From: Streptomyces qinzhouensis
GTDB taxonomy: Bacteria > Actinomycetota > Actinomycetes > Streptomycetales > Streptomycetaceae
Direction: 5' to 3'
Length of the DNA: 64,000 bases
Assembly: GCF_007856155.1 (NCBI RefSeq)
Contig: NZ_CP042266.1
Span: 2,542,001-2,606,000, forward strand
The translations under genes were made by a program, and so were the position numbers. The stretch's first letter is position 1; each line of letters opens with the position of its first letter. Below the pieces are notes generated by a model, which was given only the letters and a program-made list of their open reading frames with translations, was not told where the DNA came from and did not search any database. This document shows, one piece after another, positions 27,575 to 36,476 of the stretch.

Positions 27575-27712
27575 GGGTGCGGCGGCCGGGGGGACAGATC
27601 CGGTCGCCGCGGTACCCGGGAGGGTCCCCTTTCGCGGATCCTCGTACCGGGGAAACGGACGAGGACCCGGGAGCGGTTCAACCGGGCGGAGGATTTCCGC
27701 GGGCGGCCGCCG

Positions 27713-29182
27713 TCAGCCGCCGAAGGCGTGCACCACGGTGTAGATCAGCAAGCCGGCGAGCGCACCGACCACCGTGCCGTTGATACGGATGAACTGGAGG
27801 TCGCGGCCGATGTTCGCTTCGATCTTGCGGGAGGTGTGCTCGGCGTCCCAGCTCGCCACGGTGTCGGAGATCAGCGAGGTGATCTCACCGCGGTAGGTGG
27901 TGACCACATAGGCCGCCGCGTCCTCGACCCAGCCGTCGAGCTTGCTCTGGAGCCGCTCGTCCGTCGCCAGCTTCGCGCCCAGGCTCAGCAGCGATGCCCG
28001 CGCGCGCAGGCGCAGCTCGCTCCGGTCGTCCTCCGCGGCCGAGATGATCATGGTGCGGACGGAGGACCAGGCGGACGCGATCACATCCTGTACCTCGGTA
28101 CGGGAGAGCAGGTCCGACTTCATCCGCTCCACCCGGGCCCGGGTGTCCGTATCGGACTGGAGGTCGGCGGCGAAGTCGGTGAGGAAACGGTCGATCGCGC
28201 CGCGCGCCGGATGGCCCGGCATATCGCGCATCTCGGTGATGAAGCGGAGCAGCTCGCGGTAGACCCGCTCACCGACCTTGCGGTCCACGAAGCGCGGGGT
28301 CCAGCCCGGTGCCCCGCCCTCGACCGCGTCCATCACGGAGTCGGCGTGCTCGACCAGCCAGTCGTGGGCGCGGGCGCAGACCAGGTCCACGGCCTTGTGG
28401 TGGGCGCCGTCGGAGACCACCTTCTCCAGGGTCTTGCCGACGCCGGGCGCGATCTCGACCGCGTTCGCCCGGCGGGTGATCGCCTCACCGACCACGGCCT
28501 GGACGTCGGAGTCCCGCAGGACGGTCAGCGCCCCGCGCAGGGCCGTGGACAGTTCGGCCGTCACCCGGTCGGCGTGGGCCGGTTCGGCGAGCCACATGCC
28601 GAGCCTGCGGCCGATTCCCAGGGCGCGCAGCCGGGCCCGTACGACGTCCTCGGAGAGGAAGTTCTCGCCGACGAACGCGCCCAGGGACGCGCCGAGCTGG
28701 TCCTTCTTGTTCGGGATGATCGCCGTATGCGGGATCGGCAGGCCCAGGGGGTGCCGGAACAGCGCGGTGACCGCGAACCAGTCCGCGAGCGCGCCGACCA
28801 TACCGGCCTCCGCCGCCGCGGCCACATAGCCGGCCCAGGGGCCCGCTCCGGCGTTCTTCGCCCAGGTCGCGAGGGCGAAGACCAGTGCCACGAAGAGCAG
28901 CAGGCCCGTCGCCATCGTCTTCATCCGGCGTACGCCCCGCTGCTTCTCGGCGTCCGCCTCGGTGTAGGCGAAGGAGGGCAGGCCGGTACGGGGGGTACGC
29001 CCGCCCGCAGTGGACCGTCCGGCCCCCGCCGGAGACGGCGGGGACGACGCGAGCGGCGGTCGGCTACCGGCCGCCGGGGACGGCGGGGGCGGCGCGCCGC
29101 CGGAGCGGCCGGCCCCCGCCGGTCGCTCCGGCTCCCGCGATCCGTCTGGTTCTTCCGGATTCTCCCGGCCCGTACTGTTCAT
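27713..29182 (-). CDS. DUF445 family membrane protein
   Basis: 489 aa. Residues 1-85 are Pro/Gly-rich. A first helix (MATGLLLFVALVFALATWAKNAG, in part) and a second (YVAAAAEAGMVGALADWFAVTALFR, in part) lead to the family signature HPLGLPIPHTAIIPNKKDQLG. A long helical region follows and the chain ends in a C-terminal membrane helix (VVGALAGLLIYTVVHAFGG). DUF445 proteins resemble YheB/YjiN-type proteins whose function is not established. The chosen ATG has GGAG close before; an upstream ATG adds eleven non-conserved residues. Confidence 0.85.
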   Translation of the reverse strand: MNSTGRENPEEPDGSREPERPAGAGRSGGAPPPPSPAAGSRPPLASSPPSPAGAGRSTAGGRTPRTGLPSFAYTEADAEKQRGVRRMKTMATGLLLFVALVFALATWAKNAGAGPWAGYVAAAAEAGMVGALADWFAVTALFRHPLGLPIPHTAIIPNKKDQLGASLGAFVGENFLSEDVVRARLRALGIGRRLGMWLAEPAHADRVTAELSTALRGALTVLRDSDVQAVVGEAITRRANAVEIAPGVGKTLEKVVSDGAHHKAVDLVCARAHDWLVEHADSVMDAVEGGAPGWTPRFVDRKVGERVYRELLRFITEMRDMPGHPARGAIDRFLTDFAADLQSDTDTRARVERMKSDLLSRTEVQDVIASAWSSVRTMIISAAEDDRSELRLRARASLLSLGAKLATDERLQSKLDGWVEDAAAYVVTTYRGEITSLISDTVASWDAEHTSRKIEANIGRDLQFIRINGTVVGALAGLLIYTVVHAFGG

Positions 29183-29281
29183 CCTGCTCCACCCGTCCAC
29201 GCGCACCCCGTACACATTGTCCCTGTCTCAGGGACTCCCGGGGCGCACCCGGAGTTCCCGCCGCGCGGAACCGGATGCCGT

Positions 29282-29995
29282 TCAGCCGAGCTGTCGGCGG
29301 TCGTCGCCCTCGTTCAGGTGTCCCGGCCCGCGGCGCTCCGGCCCGGGCTGCGCCGGCCCGTGGGCCCCGTGGGCCCCGTCGGCCTTGGAGCGCTTGCGAA
29401 GGATGCGGACGCCGCCCATCAGGCCCATGCCCTCGAAGCGGATCCGGGGGGCGGCCGGGTCGGGGACGGAGTCGTTGTCGCCGTACTCGCCGAAGCTGCC
29501 CATGATGCCGAGGCCCTTGACCTCGACCGTCACCTCGGGCGGCACGATCACATCGACGGCGCCCATGATCGCCCAGCAGCGGATGGTGACCTCGCGGTCC
29601 TCGAAGTTGGCCTCCCGCAGGTCCAGATCGCCGCCGCCCATCATGACGAAGGCGCTGAAGACCTTGGGAACCGTCCAGCGGCCCTGGCGTCCGAAGCCGC
29701 CCCAGACGGCGAAGGCCTTCCTGGAGGTGACCTCGCCGCCGATGCGTTCGCTCCAGCGCTGCGGCGCCCGGCCGGCGGCGGGTGCCGCGGCGGGGGTGGC
29801 GCCCGCGGACGGGGTCGCGGGCAGATCGCTGACGAGGGGTTCCAGTTCGCCCAGGGTCCGCGCCTGGTACACCGCGTCGAGTCTTTCGTTGAACTCCTCC
29901 ATGGTGAGCCGGCCCTCGGCCACCGCCTCCCGGAGCCGTTCAGCGATCCGTTCACGTTCGGTGTCCGAGGCACGCATCTCGGGGAGTTCACTCAT
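29282..29995 (-). CDS. DUF1707 (SHOCT-like) protein with LiaF-type C-terminal domain
   Basis: 237 aa. Residues 4-58 are a DUF1707 domain: MRASDTERERIAERLREAVAEGRL (in part), then EEFNERLDAVYQARTLGELEPLVSDLP. After an Ala/Pro linker comes a beta-helix-like region (VFSAFVMMGGGDLDLREANF, VTIRCWAIMGAVDVIVPPEV, in parts) as in cell-wall-stress LiaF/DUF2154 proteins. No membrane segment. No ribosome site precedes the ATG; a -10-like TATCCT ends six bases before it, so the mRNA may be leaderless. Confidence 0.82.
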   Translation of the reverse strand: MSELPEMRASDTERERIAERLREAVAEGRLTMEEFNERLDAVYQARTLGELEPLVSDLPATPSAGATPAAAPAAGRAPQRWSERIGGEVTSRKAFAVWGGFGRQGRWTVPKVFSAFVMMGGGDLDLREANFEDREVTIRCWAIMGAVDVIVPPEVTVEVKGLGIMGSFGEYGDNDSVPDPAAPRIRFEGMGLMGGVRILRKRSKADGAHGAHGPAQPGPERRGPGHLNEGDDRRQLG

Positions 29996-30008
29996 ACGGA
30001 AAGGATAG

Positions 30009-30989
30009 TCAGTCCGCGCTCCGGGGTCCGGTGCGATCCGCGTACATCCTGGCGATCACGGCCTCGATGTCCGGTTCCCGCACCGAAAGATCCACCACGG
30101 GGTAGGCCGCGGCGAGTTGGGCCACCAGCGGGGCCGCGGACCGGCCCGCCGGGAAGGCCAGCCACTGCCGCGGCCCCTCGACCCGTACCGTACGGGCCAG
30201 CTCCGTCTCCAGCGGCGGCAGTTCCCGTGCCAGGTCGACGACGAGGGTCCGTTCGCTCTCGCCCGCCTCGTGGAGGCCGGCGAGGGGGCCGTCGTACATC
30301 AGTCTGCCGTGGTCGATGACCATCACCCGGCGGCACAACTGCTCGATATCGGTCAGATCGTGGGTGGTCAGCAGGATCGTGACGGCCCGTTCGGTGTTCA
30401 GTTCGCGCAGGAACTCCCGGACCTTCGCCTTGGATACGACATCGAGGCCGATCGTCGGCTCGTCGAGATAGAGGACCTCGGGGTCGTGCAGCAGGGCGGC
30501 CGCGATATCGCCGCGCATCCGCTGGCCGAGGGACAGTTGCCGTACCGGCACGTCCATGAGTTGCCCCAGGTCGAGCAGGTCCACACAGCGGTCCAGATTC
30601 TCCCGGAACCGGCTGTCCGGGATCCGGTACATCCGGTGGACGAGGCGGTACGAGTCCTTCAGCGGCAGGTCCCACCAGAGCGTTGTGCGCTGGCCGAACA
30701 CCACACCGATCCGGCGGGCCAGCCGGGCGCGTTCGCGCGAGGGGTCGATCCCGGCGACCCGGACCCGGCCGCCGCTGGGGGTGAGGATGCCGGTGAGCAT
30801 CTTGATCGTGGTGGACTTCCCGGCGCCGTTGGGGCCGATGTAGCCGACCATCTCGCCGCGCGGGACGGTGAAGGAGATCCCGTCCACGGCCCGCACCCGC
30901 TGTTTCTCCCGTCGCAGCAGGCCCGCGCGCTTACGGACGTCGAAGACCTTCTCGACGTCGGTGAGTTCGATGACAGGGGTGGGGGTCAT
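30009..30989 (-). CDS. ABC-2 type exporter ATP-binding protein
   Basis: 326-aa ATPase of the daunorubicin-resistance/ABC-2 class. Walker A GPNGAGKST, signature LSLGQRMRGD, Walker B VLYLDEPTIGLD and H-loop LLTTHDLTD are intact. The C-terminal 80 residues form the extra domain typical of DrrA-like proteins. Third gene of an operon with two permeases, transcribed after them; the gap to the preceding gene is nine bases. In this three-gene arrangement the substrate is unknown. Confidence 0.9.
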   Translation of the reverse strand: MTPTPVIELTDVEKVFDVRKRAGLLRREKQRVRAVDGISFTVPRGEMVGYIGPNGAGKSTTIKMLTGILTPSGGRVRVAGIDPSRERARLARRIGVVFGQRTTLWWDLPLKDSYRLVHRMYRIPDSRFRENLDRCVDLLDLGQLMDVPVRQLSLGQRMRGDIAAALLHDPEVLYLDEPTIGLDVVSKAKVREFLRELNTERAVTILLTTHDLTDIEQLCRRVMVIDHGRLMYDGPLAGLHEAGESERTLVVDLARELPPLETELARTVRVEGPRQWLAFPAGRSAAPLVAQLAAAYPVVDLSVREPDIEAVIARMYADRTGPRSAD

Positions 30990-30998
30990 GGCGGGCGG

Positions 30999-31943
30999 TC
31001 AGCTCCCGGTGCTGCGGTAGGTACGGAGGCCCGCGCGCCACACCAGACCGGCGAGCGCGCAGCAGACCGCGGCGACGGCCGGTGGCGCGAAGGCGAGCCA
31101 CTGCGGGACGTCCAGCGGATAGGGCCGTCCCAGGATGTACAGCCCGGGCAGCCAGTTGACGAAGGCGAGCGGTACGACGAAGGTCACGCCTCGCACCAGG
31201 TCCTGGGCGAAGACCGTCGGCGGGTACTGGAGCATGGTGATCCCGCCGTACGTGAAGGAGTTCTGCACCTCGGCGGCGTCCTGGGCCCAGAACTGGAACG
31301 CCGCCCCGGCCACGAAGACCGACCCGAACAGCACCCCGCCGCTGATCACCATCACGGGCACCAGCAGCACCTTCACCGGGGTCCACGCCACATCCGCGAC
31401 GGCCAGTCCGTAGCCGAGGACGACCAGGCCCTGGGTGACCCGGCCCACCCGGCGCAGTGCGAAGCGGTCGGCCGCGAGCTGGGCCAGCACGGGCACGGGA
31501 CGGACCAGGAAGGTGTCGAGGGTGCCGTCGCGCACCCGCCGCCCCAGCCGGTCGGTGGAGCCGAGGAAGAGGTCGGTGAGGCCGAAGGCGGTGGAGGCGG
31601 TGCCGTACAGAAAGGCGATCTCGCCGAGCGGATAGCCGCCGAGGGCGTCCACATGGGAGAACATCAGGATCACGGCGACGAAGTCGAAGGCGCTGAAGGC
31701 GAAGCTCGCGAAGACGGAGAGCGCGAAGGACGTGCGGTAGGCCAGGGTGGAGCGGATCCACATGGCGGTGATCAGTCCGTACGCGCGCAGCCCGGCGAGC
31801 GGCCCGGAGGGGTTCCGGGCGGGGGCGTACGGCCGCCGGGCCGCGCCCCCCGTTCCCGGGACCGCCCGCTCCTCCGGCGCCGGGTCCGGCTCCGGCTCCG
31901 GGTCCGGAAGCCCGTCGCCGTACGCGATCGTCCGTTCAGCCAC
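30999..31943 (-). CDS. ABC-2 family permease, second subunit
   Basis: 314 aa. A Pro/Glu/Arg-rich start (about 1-50) is followed by six hydrophobic segments, with TDRLGRRVRDGTLDTFLVRP (the DUF990-like signature of this permease pair) between them. The start is GTG 31943, whose codon overlaps the stop of the first permease by eight bases (GTGGCTGA). The partner permease and ATPase are adjacent. Confidence 0.87.
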   Translation of the reverse strand: MAERTIAYGDGLPDPEPEPDPAPEERAVPGTGGAARRPYAPARNPSGPLAGLRAYGLITAMWIRSTLAYRTSFALSVFASFAFSAFDFVAVILMFSHVDALGGYPLGEIAFLYGTASTAFGLTDLFLGSTDRLGRRVRDGTLDTFLVRPVPVLAQLAADRFALRRVGRVTQGLVVLGYGLAVADVAWTPVKVLLVPVMVISGGVLFGSVFVAGAAFQFWAQDAAEVQNSFTYGGITMLQYPPTVFAQDLVRGVTFVVPLAFVNWLPGLYILGRPYPLDVPQWLAFAPPAVAAVCCALAGLVWRAGLRTYRSTGS

Positions 31944-32736
31944 CCTGGACCACCACCCTCCGTACCGCCACCGTCTGAAGGAACCGGCCGGCCGTGAGCA
32001 GGACCGCAGCCCAGCCGGCCTGGAAGGCGTACGCCCCCGCCAGCCCCCAGCCCGTGCGTTCGCCCAGCAGGACATCGGCCGGGATCTGGAGGTACGACGA
32101 CCACGGCAGCGCCCGCGCGATCTCCCCCAGCACCCCGGGGAAGACATTGAGCGGCAGCAGCATCCCGGAGAAGAACGTCCCCACCAGCGCGCTCAGCTGC
32201 ATGACCCCGGCGCCGTCGAGCAGCCAGAAGCCGGAGAGCGCCACCAGATAGCGGAAGGCGAAGCTGACCACCAGCGCCAGCCAGACCGCGACCAGGAACG
32301 CGGCCCAGGTCAGCGGGGAGGAGGGCAGGGCCAGATCGAAGGCGAGCGCGCCGACGGTCATGGGGACGACCCCGCGGCCCAGCAGCTGGAAGGCGGCCCG
32401 GCCGAGGTCCGCGGCCAGCCAGAAGCACTGGAGGTCCACGGGACGGTAGAGGTCGATGGCGACATCGCCGCTGCGGATCCGTTCGATCAGTTCGGTCTCG
32501 AAGCCGCCGCCCATCATCGCGCAGGCCGTCAGCAGCGCCTGGCCCAGCCAGACATAGGTGAGGGCCTGGTCGATGTCGTAGCCGCCGAGCCGGGGGCGCT
32601 GGTCCCAGAGGGCGATATAGGTGGCCGCGATGATGAAGCCGAAGACGGTGTTGGTGAACATTCCGGCCGCGGTGGCCATCCGATAGGCGGCGAAACGGCG
32701 GAATCCGCCGACGGCCACGATTCCGTACAGCCGCAC
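31936..32736 (-). CDS. ABC-2 family permease, first subunit
   Basis: 266 aa, six predicted membrane helices. The region ELIERIRSGDVAIDLYRPVD corresponds to the cytoplasmic coupling segment of DUF990-type permeases, as in its partner. GTG 32736 is chosen because GGGAGGG lies seven bases before; a long upstream extension has Arg/Pro shadow composition. First gene of the operon. Its two permeases are probably a heterodimer. Confidence 0.86.
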   Translation of the reverse strand: MRLYGIVAVGGFRRFAAYRMATAAGMFTNTVFGFIIAATYIALWDQRPRLGGYDIDQALTYVWLGQALLTACAMMGGGFETELIERIRSGDVAIDLYRPVDLQCFWLAADLGRAAFQLLGRGVVPMTVGALAFDLALPSSPLTWAAFLVAVWLALVVSFAFRYLVALSGFWLLDGAGVMQLSALVGTFFSGMLLPLNVFPGVLGEIARALPWSSYLQIPADVLLGERTGWGLAGAYAFQAGWAAVLLTAGRFLQTVAVRRVVVQGG

Positions 32737-32935
32737 GTCGTTTCCCTCCCCGGGCGCTGGTCGTTGTCCTCGGTACCGCGTGCGGCGCACCGTACGCGGC
32801 GCACCGCGCCGTGCCGTCGTCGCGCCAAAACGCTGGAGCCTAGTACGCGCCACCGTGCCGCGCGACCCGTTTTCGCCGGGATCCACACCCGTGGGGGTCC
32901 GGGGAACAGCAGACCGAAAAGTGCAGTATGTGCCT

Positions 32936-35329
32936 ATGAGTGAGCAGCCACCGCAGCAGGGCTGGGGCCCCCGGGACGAAACGGCCGCCCGGAGCGGGCC
33001 GGGAGTCCCGGACGGGACGGGGCGCCCCTCGCCGCCCGGCGGGAAACCGGGCGGCAGGCAGGGCCGCCGGCGGACCGGATGGCGGCGGGCCGTCCCCACC
33101 CGGCGGATGCTCCTGGCCGGGTTCCTGATCGTGGCCGCCCTGCTCATCGGCGCGTTCGCCGCCGGATACCTCCTGGTCCACATCCCGCCCGCGAACGCCA
33201 CGGCCGTCGCCCAGTCGAACGTCTATCTGTACGAGGACGGCAGCCGGCTCGCCCTCGACGGCGAGGTCAACCGGGAGAACGTCCCCCTCGCTCAGATCCC
33301 GCTGACGGTCCAGCGGGCCGTACTCGCCGCCGAGGACCGCGATTTCTACTCGGAGCGGGCGGTGGACCCGAAGGCGATGGTCAGGGCCGCCTGGAACACC
33401 CTGACCGGCAAGGGCAAACAGTCCGGTTCGACCATCACCCAGCAGTATGTGAAGAACTACTACCTCGGCCAGGAGCAGACCCTCTCCCGGAAGTGGAAGG
33501 AGTTCTTCATCGCCATCAAGCTGGGCCGTGAGCAGAGCAAGGGGCAGATCCTTCAGGGGTATCTGAACACCAGTTACTTCGGCCGCAACGCCTATGGCGC
33601 GCAGGCGGCGGCCCAGGCGTACTACGGCACCGACGTATCGAAGCTGACCACCGCCCAGGGCGCCTATCTGGCGTCCCTGCTCAACGCCCCGAGCGCGTTC
33701 GACGTCAGCACGCACCCGGAGAACCGGCCCGCCGCGCTGGCCCGCTGGCACTACACGCTCGACGGCATGGTGAAGACGGGCTGGCTGAGCCCGGCCGAAC
33801 GGGCGGCCATGTCCTTTCCCGACCCGCAGAGCGCCCGGCCCGCCACCGGACTGTCCGGGCAGCGCGGCTATGTGGTGCAGGCGGTGGAGGAGTATCTGAC
33901 CTCGGAGGGGATCGTCGACGAGAAGACCCTCGCGGCGGGCGGCTACCGGATCACCACCACCCTGGAGCGGGACCGGCAGGACGCGTTCGTGAAGGCCGTC
34001 GACGACCAGGTGACGGACCGGCTGGACCCCGGCCGGCGGGCCGCGGACCGCAATGTACGGGTGGGGGGCGCGGCGATCGACCCGGAGTCGGGCCGGGTGG
34101 TGGCCCTCTACGGCGGGGTCGACTACACCCGGCAGTACGTGAACAACGCGACCCGCCGTGACTACCAGGTCGGCTCCACCTTCAAACCGTTCGTCCTGAC
34201 CGCCGCGGTCGAGGAGGGCTCCCGTACCCAGGACGGCCGCCGGATCACCCCGAACACGGTGTACGACGGCAACGACCGGCGGCCCGTCCAGGGCTGGAGC
34301 GGCGCCCGCTACGCCCCCGAGAACGAGGACGGCGCTTCGTACGGCCCGATCACCGTACGCACCGCCACCGACCGTTCGGTGAACGCGGTCTACGCCCAGA
34401 TGGCGGTGGACGTGGGCCCGGCGCGGGTGAAGCGGACGGCGATCGCCCTCGGCCTTCCGGAGAACACGCCCGATCTGTCGGCGTCGCCGTCGATCGCGCT
34501 GGGTCCGGCGACCGCGAGTGTGCTCGATATGGCCGAGGCGTACGCGACCCTCGCCAACCACGGCCGGCACGGCCGGTACACCCTGGTGTCGAGCGTCAGC
34601 AAGGACGGTGCGGCGGTCGGGCTGCCGGCGCGCGACGAGCGGCAGGCGGTGAGCCGGGAGGCCGCCGACACCACGACCTCGGTGCTGCAGAGCGTGGTGG
34701 ACAGCGGTACGGGCACGGCGGCGCAGTCCGCGGGCCGCCCCGCGGCCGGGAAGACGGGTACGGCGGAGGAGGACAAGGCGGCCTGGTTCGCGGGGTACAC
34801 ACCGCAGTTGGCGACCGTGGTGGCGGTGATGGGCCAGGACCCGGAGACGGGGGTGCAGAAGCCGCTGTACGGGGCCATGGGCCTGCCGAGGGTCAACGGT
34901 GGCGGGGCGCCCGCGCGGATCTGGGGGCAGTTCACCGGGGACGCGCTGGAGGGCACCGAGATCATGGACTTCGAGCTGGTGACGGCGCCGGGGGCCTATC
35001 AGGAGCGGTCGGACGCGCCGCCGTCGCCGCCGGGGGCGGATTCGGGGACTCCGTCGGGCGCGGTGCCGCCGCGGGGGGCCTCGTCCGCGCCGCCGGGCGG
35101 GGTGGTCCAGCCGCCGCCGGTGACCGGGCCTTCCCAGCCGGCGGACACCGGCCCGCCGGTCCTGCCGCCGCCCGGGGAGCCGGGGCCACCGGTCGGGGCC
35201 GGACCGGGGACGCTGCCGGGGCCGCCGGACGGCGGGTACCGGGACCAGCCGCCGGGGGCGGGGGCGGGGACGACGAACGGCGGTACGGGCCTCGTACCGA
35301 GTGCGGGTGGCCCGCGACGGCCGTACTGA
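32936..35329 (+). CDS. Class A penicillin-binding protein (transglycosylase/transpeptidase)
   Basis: 797-aa bifunctional cell-wall synthase. A cytoplasmic basic tail and one membrane helix (about 58-80) precede the GT51 domain, with the catalytic Glu133 in AAEDRDFYSE and the GSTITQQYVKNYYL motif. The transpeptidase has S414-T-F-K417, S481-V-N483 and K606-T-G-T609. The last 125 residues are Pro/Gly-rich and extracellular. It polymerises lipid II and crosslinks peptides outside the membrane. No strong ribosome site lies before ATG 32936, so the start is a best guess. Confidence 0.92.
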   Translation: MSEQPPQQGWGPRDETAARSGPGVPDGTGRPSPPGGKPGGRQGRRRTGWRRAVPTRRMLLAGFLIVAALLIGAFAAGYLLVHIPPANATAVAQSNVYLYEDGSRLALDGEVNRENVPLAQIPLTVQRAVLAAEDRDFYSERAVDPKAMVRAAWNTLTGKGKQSGSTITQQYVKNYYLGQEQTLSRKWKEFFIAIKLGREQSKGQILQGYLNTSYFGRNAYGAQAAAQAYYGTDVSKLTTAQGAYLASLLNAPSAFDVSTHPENRPAALARWHYTLDGMVKTGWLSPAERAAMSFPDPQSARPATGLSGQRGYVVQAVEEYLTSEGIVDEKTLAAGGYRITTTLERDRQDAFVKAVDDQVTDRLDPGRRAADRNVRVGGAAIDPESGRVVALYGGVDYTRQYVNNATRRDYQVGSTFKPFVLTAAVEEGSRTQDGRRITPNTVYDGNDRRPVQGWSGARYAPENEDGASYGPITVRTATDRSVNAVYAQMAVDVGPARVKRTAIALGLPENTPDLSASPSIALGPATASVLDMAEAYATLANHGRHGRYTLVSSVSKDGAAVGLPARDERQAVSREAADTTTSVLQSVVDSGTGTAAQSAGRPAAGKTGTAEEDKAAWFAGYTPQLATVVAVMGQDPETGVQKPLYGAMGLPRVNGGGAPARIWGQFTGDALEGTEIMDFELVTAPGAYQERSDAPPSPPGADSGTPSGAVPPRGASSAPPGGVVQPPPVTGPSQPADTGPPVLPPPGEPGPPVGAGPGTLPGPPDGGYRDQPPGAGAGTTNGGTGLVPSAGGPRRPY

Positions 35330-35399
35330 GCGACCGGACACCGACAGGGCTCCCGGCCTCAGGGGCCCGGCCTCGGCTCACGGTCCCCGGATACGCCGA

Positions 35400-35431
35400 A
35401 CCGACCGCCGGAAGTGCGCCCGGCGGTCGGT
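35400..35431. terminator. Terminator between PBP and SMR genes
   Basis: A perfect 12-bp stem ACCGACCGCCGG/CCGGCGGTCGGT closes an eight-base loop in the region between the converging genes. Confidence 0.75.
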
Positions 35432-35500
35432 GGACTCGGGGCCCGTCCCGGAGATCCCGGCAGGATCCGCGGGACAGGCTCCGGGGGCGGTGGCCCCCGG

Positions 35501-35821
35501 TCAGTGGCCGGAAGTCGCCTTCAGACCGACGACCGCGACCAGCAGCAGCGAGACGAAGAAGATCCGCGCGGCGGTCACCGGCTCATTGAGGATGGCCATA
35601 CCGAGGATCGCGGCACCCGCCGCGCCGATGCCGACCCATACGCCGTAGGCCGTACCGATCGGAAGGGTCTTGGCCGCCTGGGCCAGCAGATACATGCTGG
35701 CGACGATGCCGGCGCCGGTGAACACACTGGGCCACAGCTTGGTGAAGCCTTCGGTGTACTTCATCCCGATCGACCAGCCGACTTCCAGCAGACCGGCGAT
35801 GATCAGCAGAACCCATGCCAC
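35501..35821 (-). CDS. SMR-family guanidinium exporter (SugE/Gdx type)
   Basis: 106 aa with four membrane helices. The conserved Glu13 in LLEVGWSIGMKYTEGF carries proton and substrate; the GMKYTEGFTKLWPS segment is characteristic of the guanidinium-exporting Gdx group. AYGVWVGIGAAGAAILG is the family dimer helix. It should export guanidinium in exchange for protons as an antiparallel dimer. GTG 35821 has GGAGG seven bases before; an ATG five bases in is out of frame. A guanidine-III riboswitch in the 5' leader supports the substrate. Confidence 0.9.
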   Translation of the reverse strand: MAWVLLIIAGLLEVGWSIGMKYTEGFTKLWPSVFTGAGIVASMYLLAQAAKTLPIGTAYGVWVGIGAAGAAILGMAILNEPVTAARIFFVSLLLVAVVGLKATSGH

Positions 35822-35844
35822 GACGGCACCTCCGAGACGCTCGA

Positions 35845-35861
35845 AGCTCCCTGAGGGAGCT
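35845..35861 (-). promoter_or_regulatory. Hairpin between riboswitch and ribosome site
   Basis: AGCTCCCTGAGGGAGCT forms a seven-base-pair stem 24 bases before the gdx start and 14 bases after the aptamer. It may be part of the expression platform. Confidence 0.45.
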
Positions 35862-35874
35862 ACTTCTTGGGGGT

Positions 35875-35919
35875 GCGTCGTCTTTGCGAGAAAACCCGGT
35901 ACGGCGCGTCTCGTCGGGA
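35875..35919 (-). ncRNA. Guanidine-III (ykkC-III) riboswitch
   Basis: On the minus strand the leader of the SMR gene carries CCCGACGAGACGCGCCGTAC, then CGGG, then CAAAGACGACGC. This follows the ykkC-III consensus CGACGAG-n-GCGCCGTACC-n-AAGACG closely. The helix CCCG/CGGG replaces CCGG/CCGG of the well-studied Thermobifida aptamer. The pseudoknot GCGCCGT/ACGACGC pairs with one mismatch. Ligand binding should switch on the exporter. No computational search was possible. Confidence 0.82.
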
Positions 35920-35948
35920 TGCCCCTACCTTAGCAAAGCGCAGGCAGA

Positions 35949-35976
35949 AGCCCCGGTGATCCCCGTCACCGGGGGC
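35949..35976 (-). terminator. Terminator after the GroES-like gene
   Basis: AGCCCCGGTGA/TCACCGGGGGCT forms a stem with a six-base loop about 70 bases beyond the GroES stop, and separates it from the riboswitch promoter. Confidence 0.6.
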
Positions 35977-36046
35977 TCACCAGGGCTTACCGGGACTTGC
36001 CGGGGCTTACCAGAAGCTTTCTTTTCGGCCGCGGCGGAAAAGGAAA

Positions 36047-36406
36047 TCAGAGATAGAGGCCGGTGGAGTCCTCGGAGCCCTGGAAGCGGTCCGCGGCGAC
36101 CGCGTGCAGATCGCGCTCCCGCATCAGCACATAGGCCACGCCCCTGACCTCGACCTCGGCCCGGTCCTCGGGGTCGTACAGCACCCGGTCACCGGGCTCC
36201 ACGGTCCGGACGCTCTGGCCGACCGCGACCACCCCGGCCCAGGCGAGCCGGCGGCCGACCGCCGCCGTCGCGGGAATCACGATGCCGCCGCTGGAGCGCC
36301 GCTCGCCCTCCGGGATATCGGTCCTGACCAGCACACGGTCGTGCAGCATCCGGATGGGCAGCTTGTCGTGCTGGGTGTTCTTGTCCTGCGTGGTGTTGGC
36401 GCTCAC
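36047..36406 (-). CDS. GroES-like co-chaperonin, solo copy
   Basis: 119 aa, a GroES/Cpn10 fold: IRMLHDRVLVRTDIPEGERR (in part), the mobile loop region SSGGIVIPATA, GDRVLYDPED and an extended C terminus. It is longer than normal GroES (about 100 aa), and its C-terminal extension EDSTGLYL is unusual. No groEL is adjacent. Streptomycetes have a groES-groEL operon elsewhere, so this may be a specialised paralogue. GTG start at 36406. Confidence 0.85.
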   Translation of the reverse strand: MSANTTQDKNTQHDKLPIRMLHDRVLVRTDIPEGERRSSGGIVIPATAAVGRRLAWAGVVAVGQSVRTVEPGDRVLYDPEDRAEVEVRGVAYVLMRERDLHAVAADRFQGSEDSTGLYL

Positions 36407-36476
36407 GCGTGCAACCTACCCGCACCCGGTCCCGACGGGGCCCGCCGGGGGCCCGGGAGCCCTGCCGTCACGCCGG

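Noticed and set aside
32840..35341. 833-codon frame opposite the penicillin-binding protein
   Set aside because: Complement of a gene with all PBP motifs; Arg/Pro-rich shadow.
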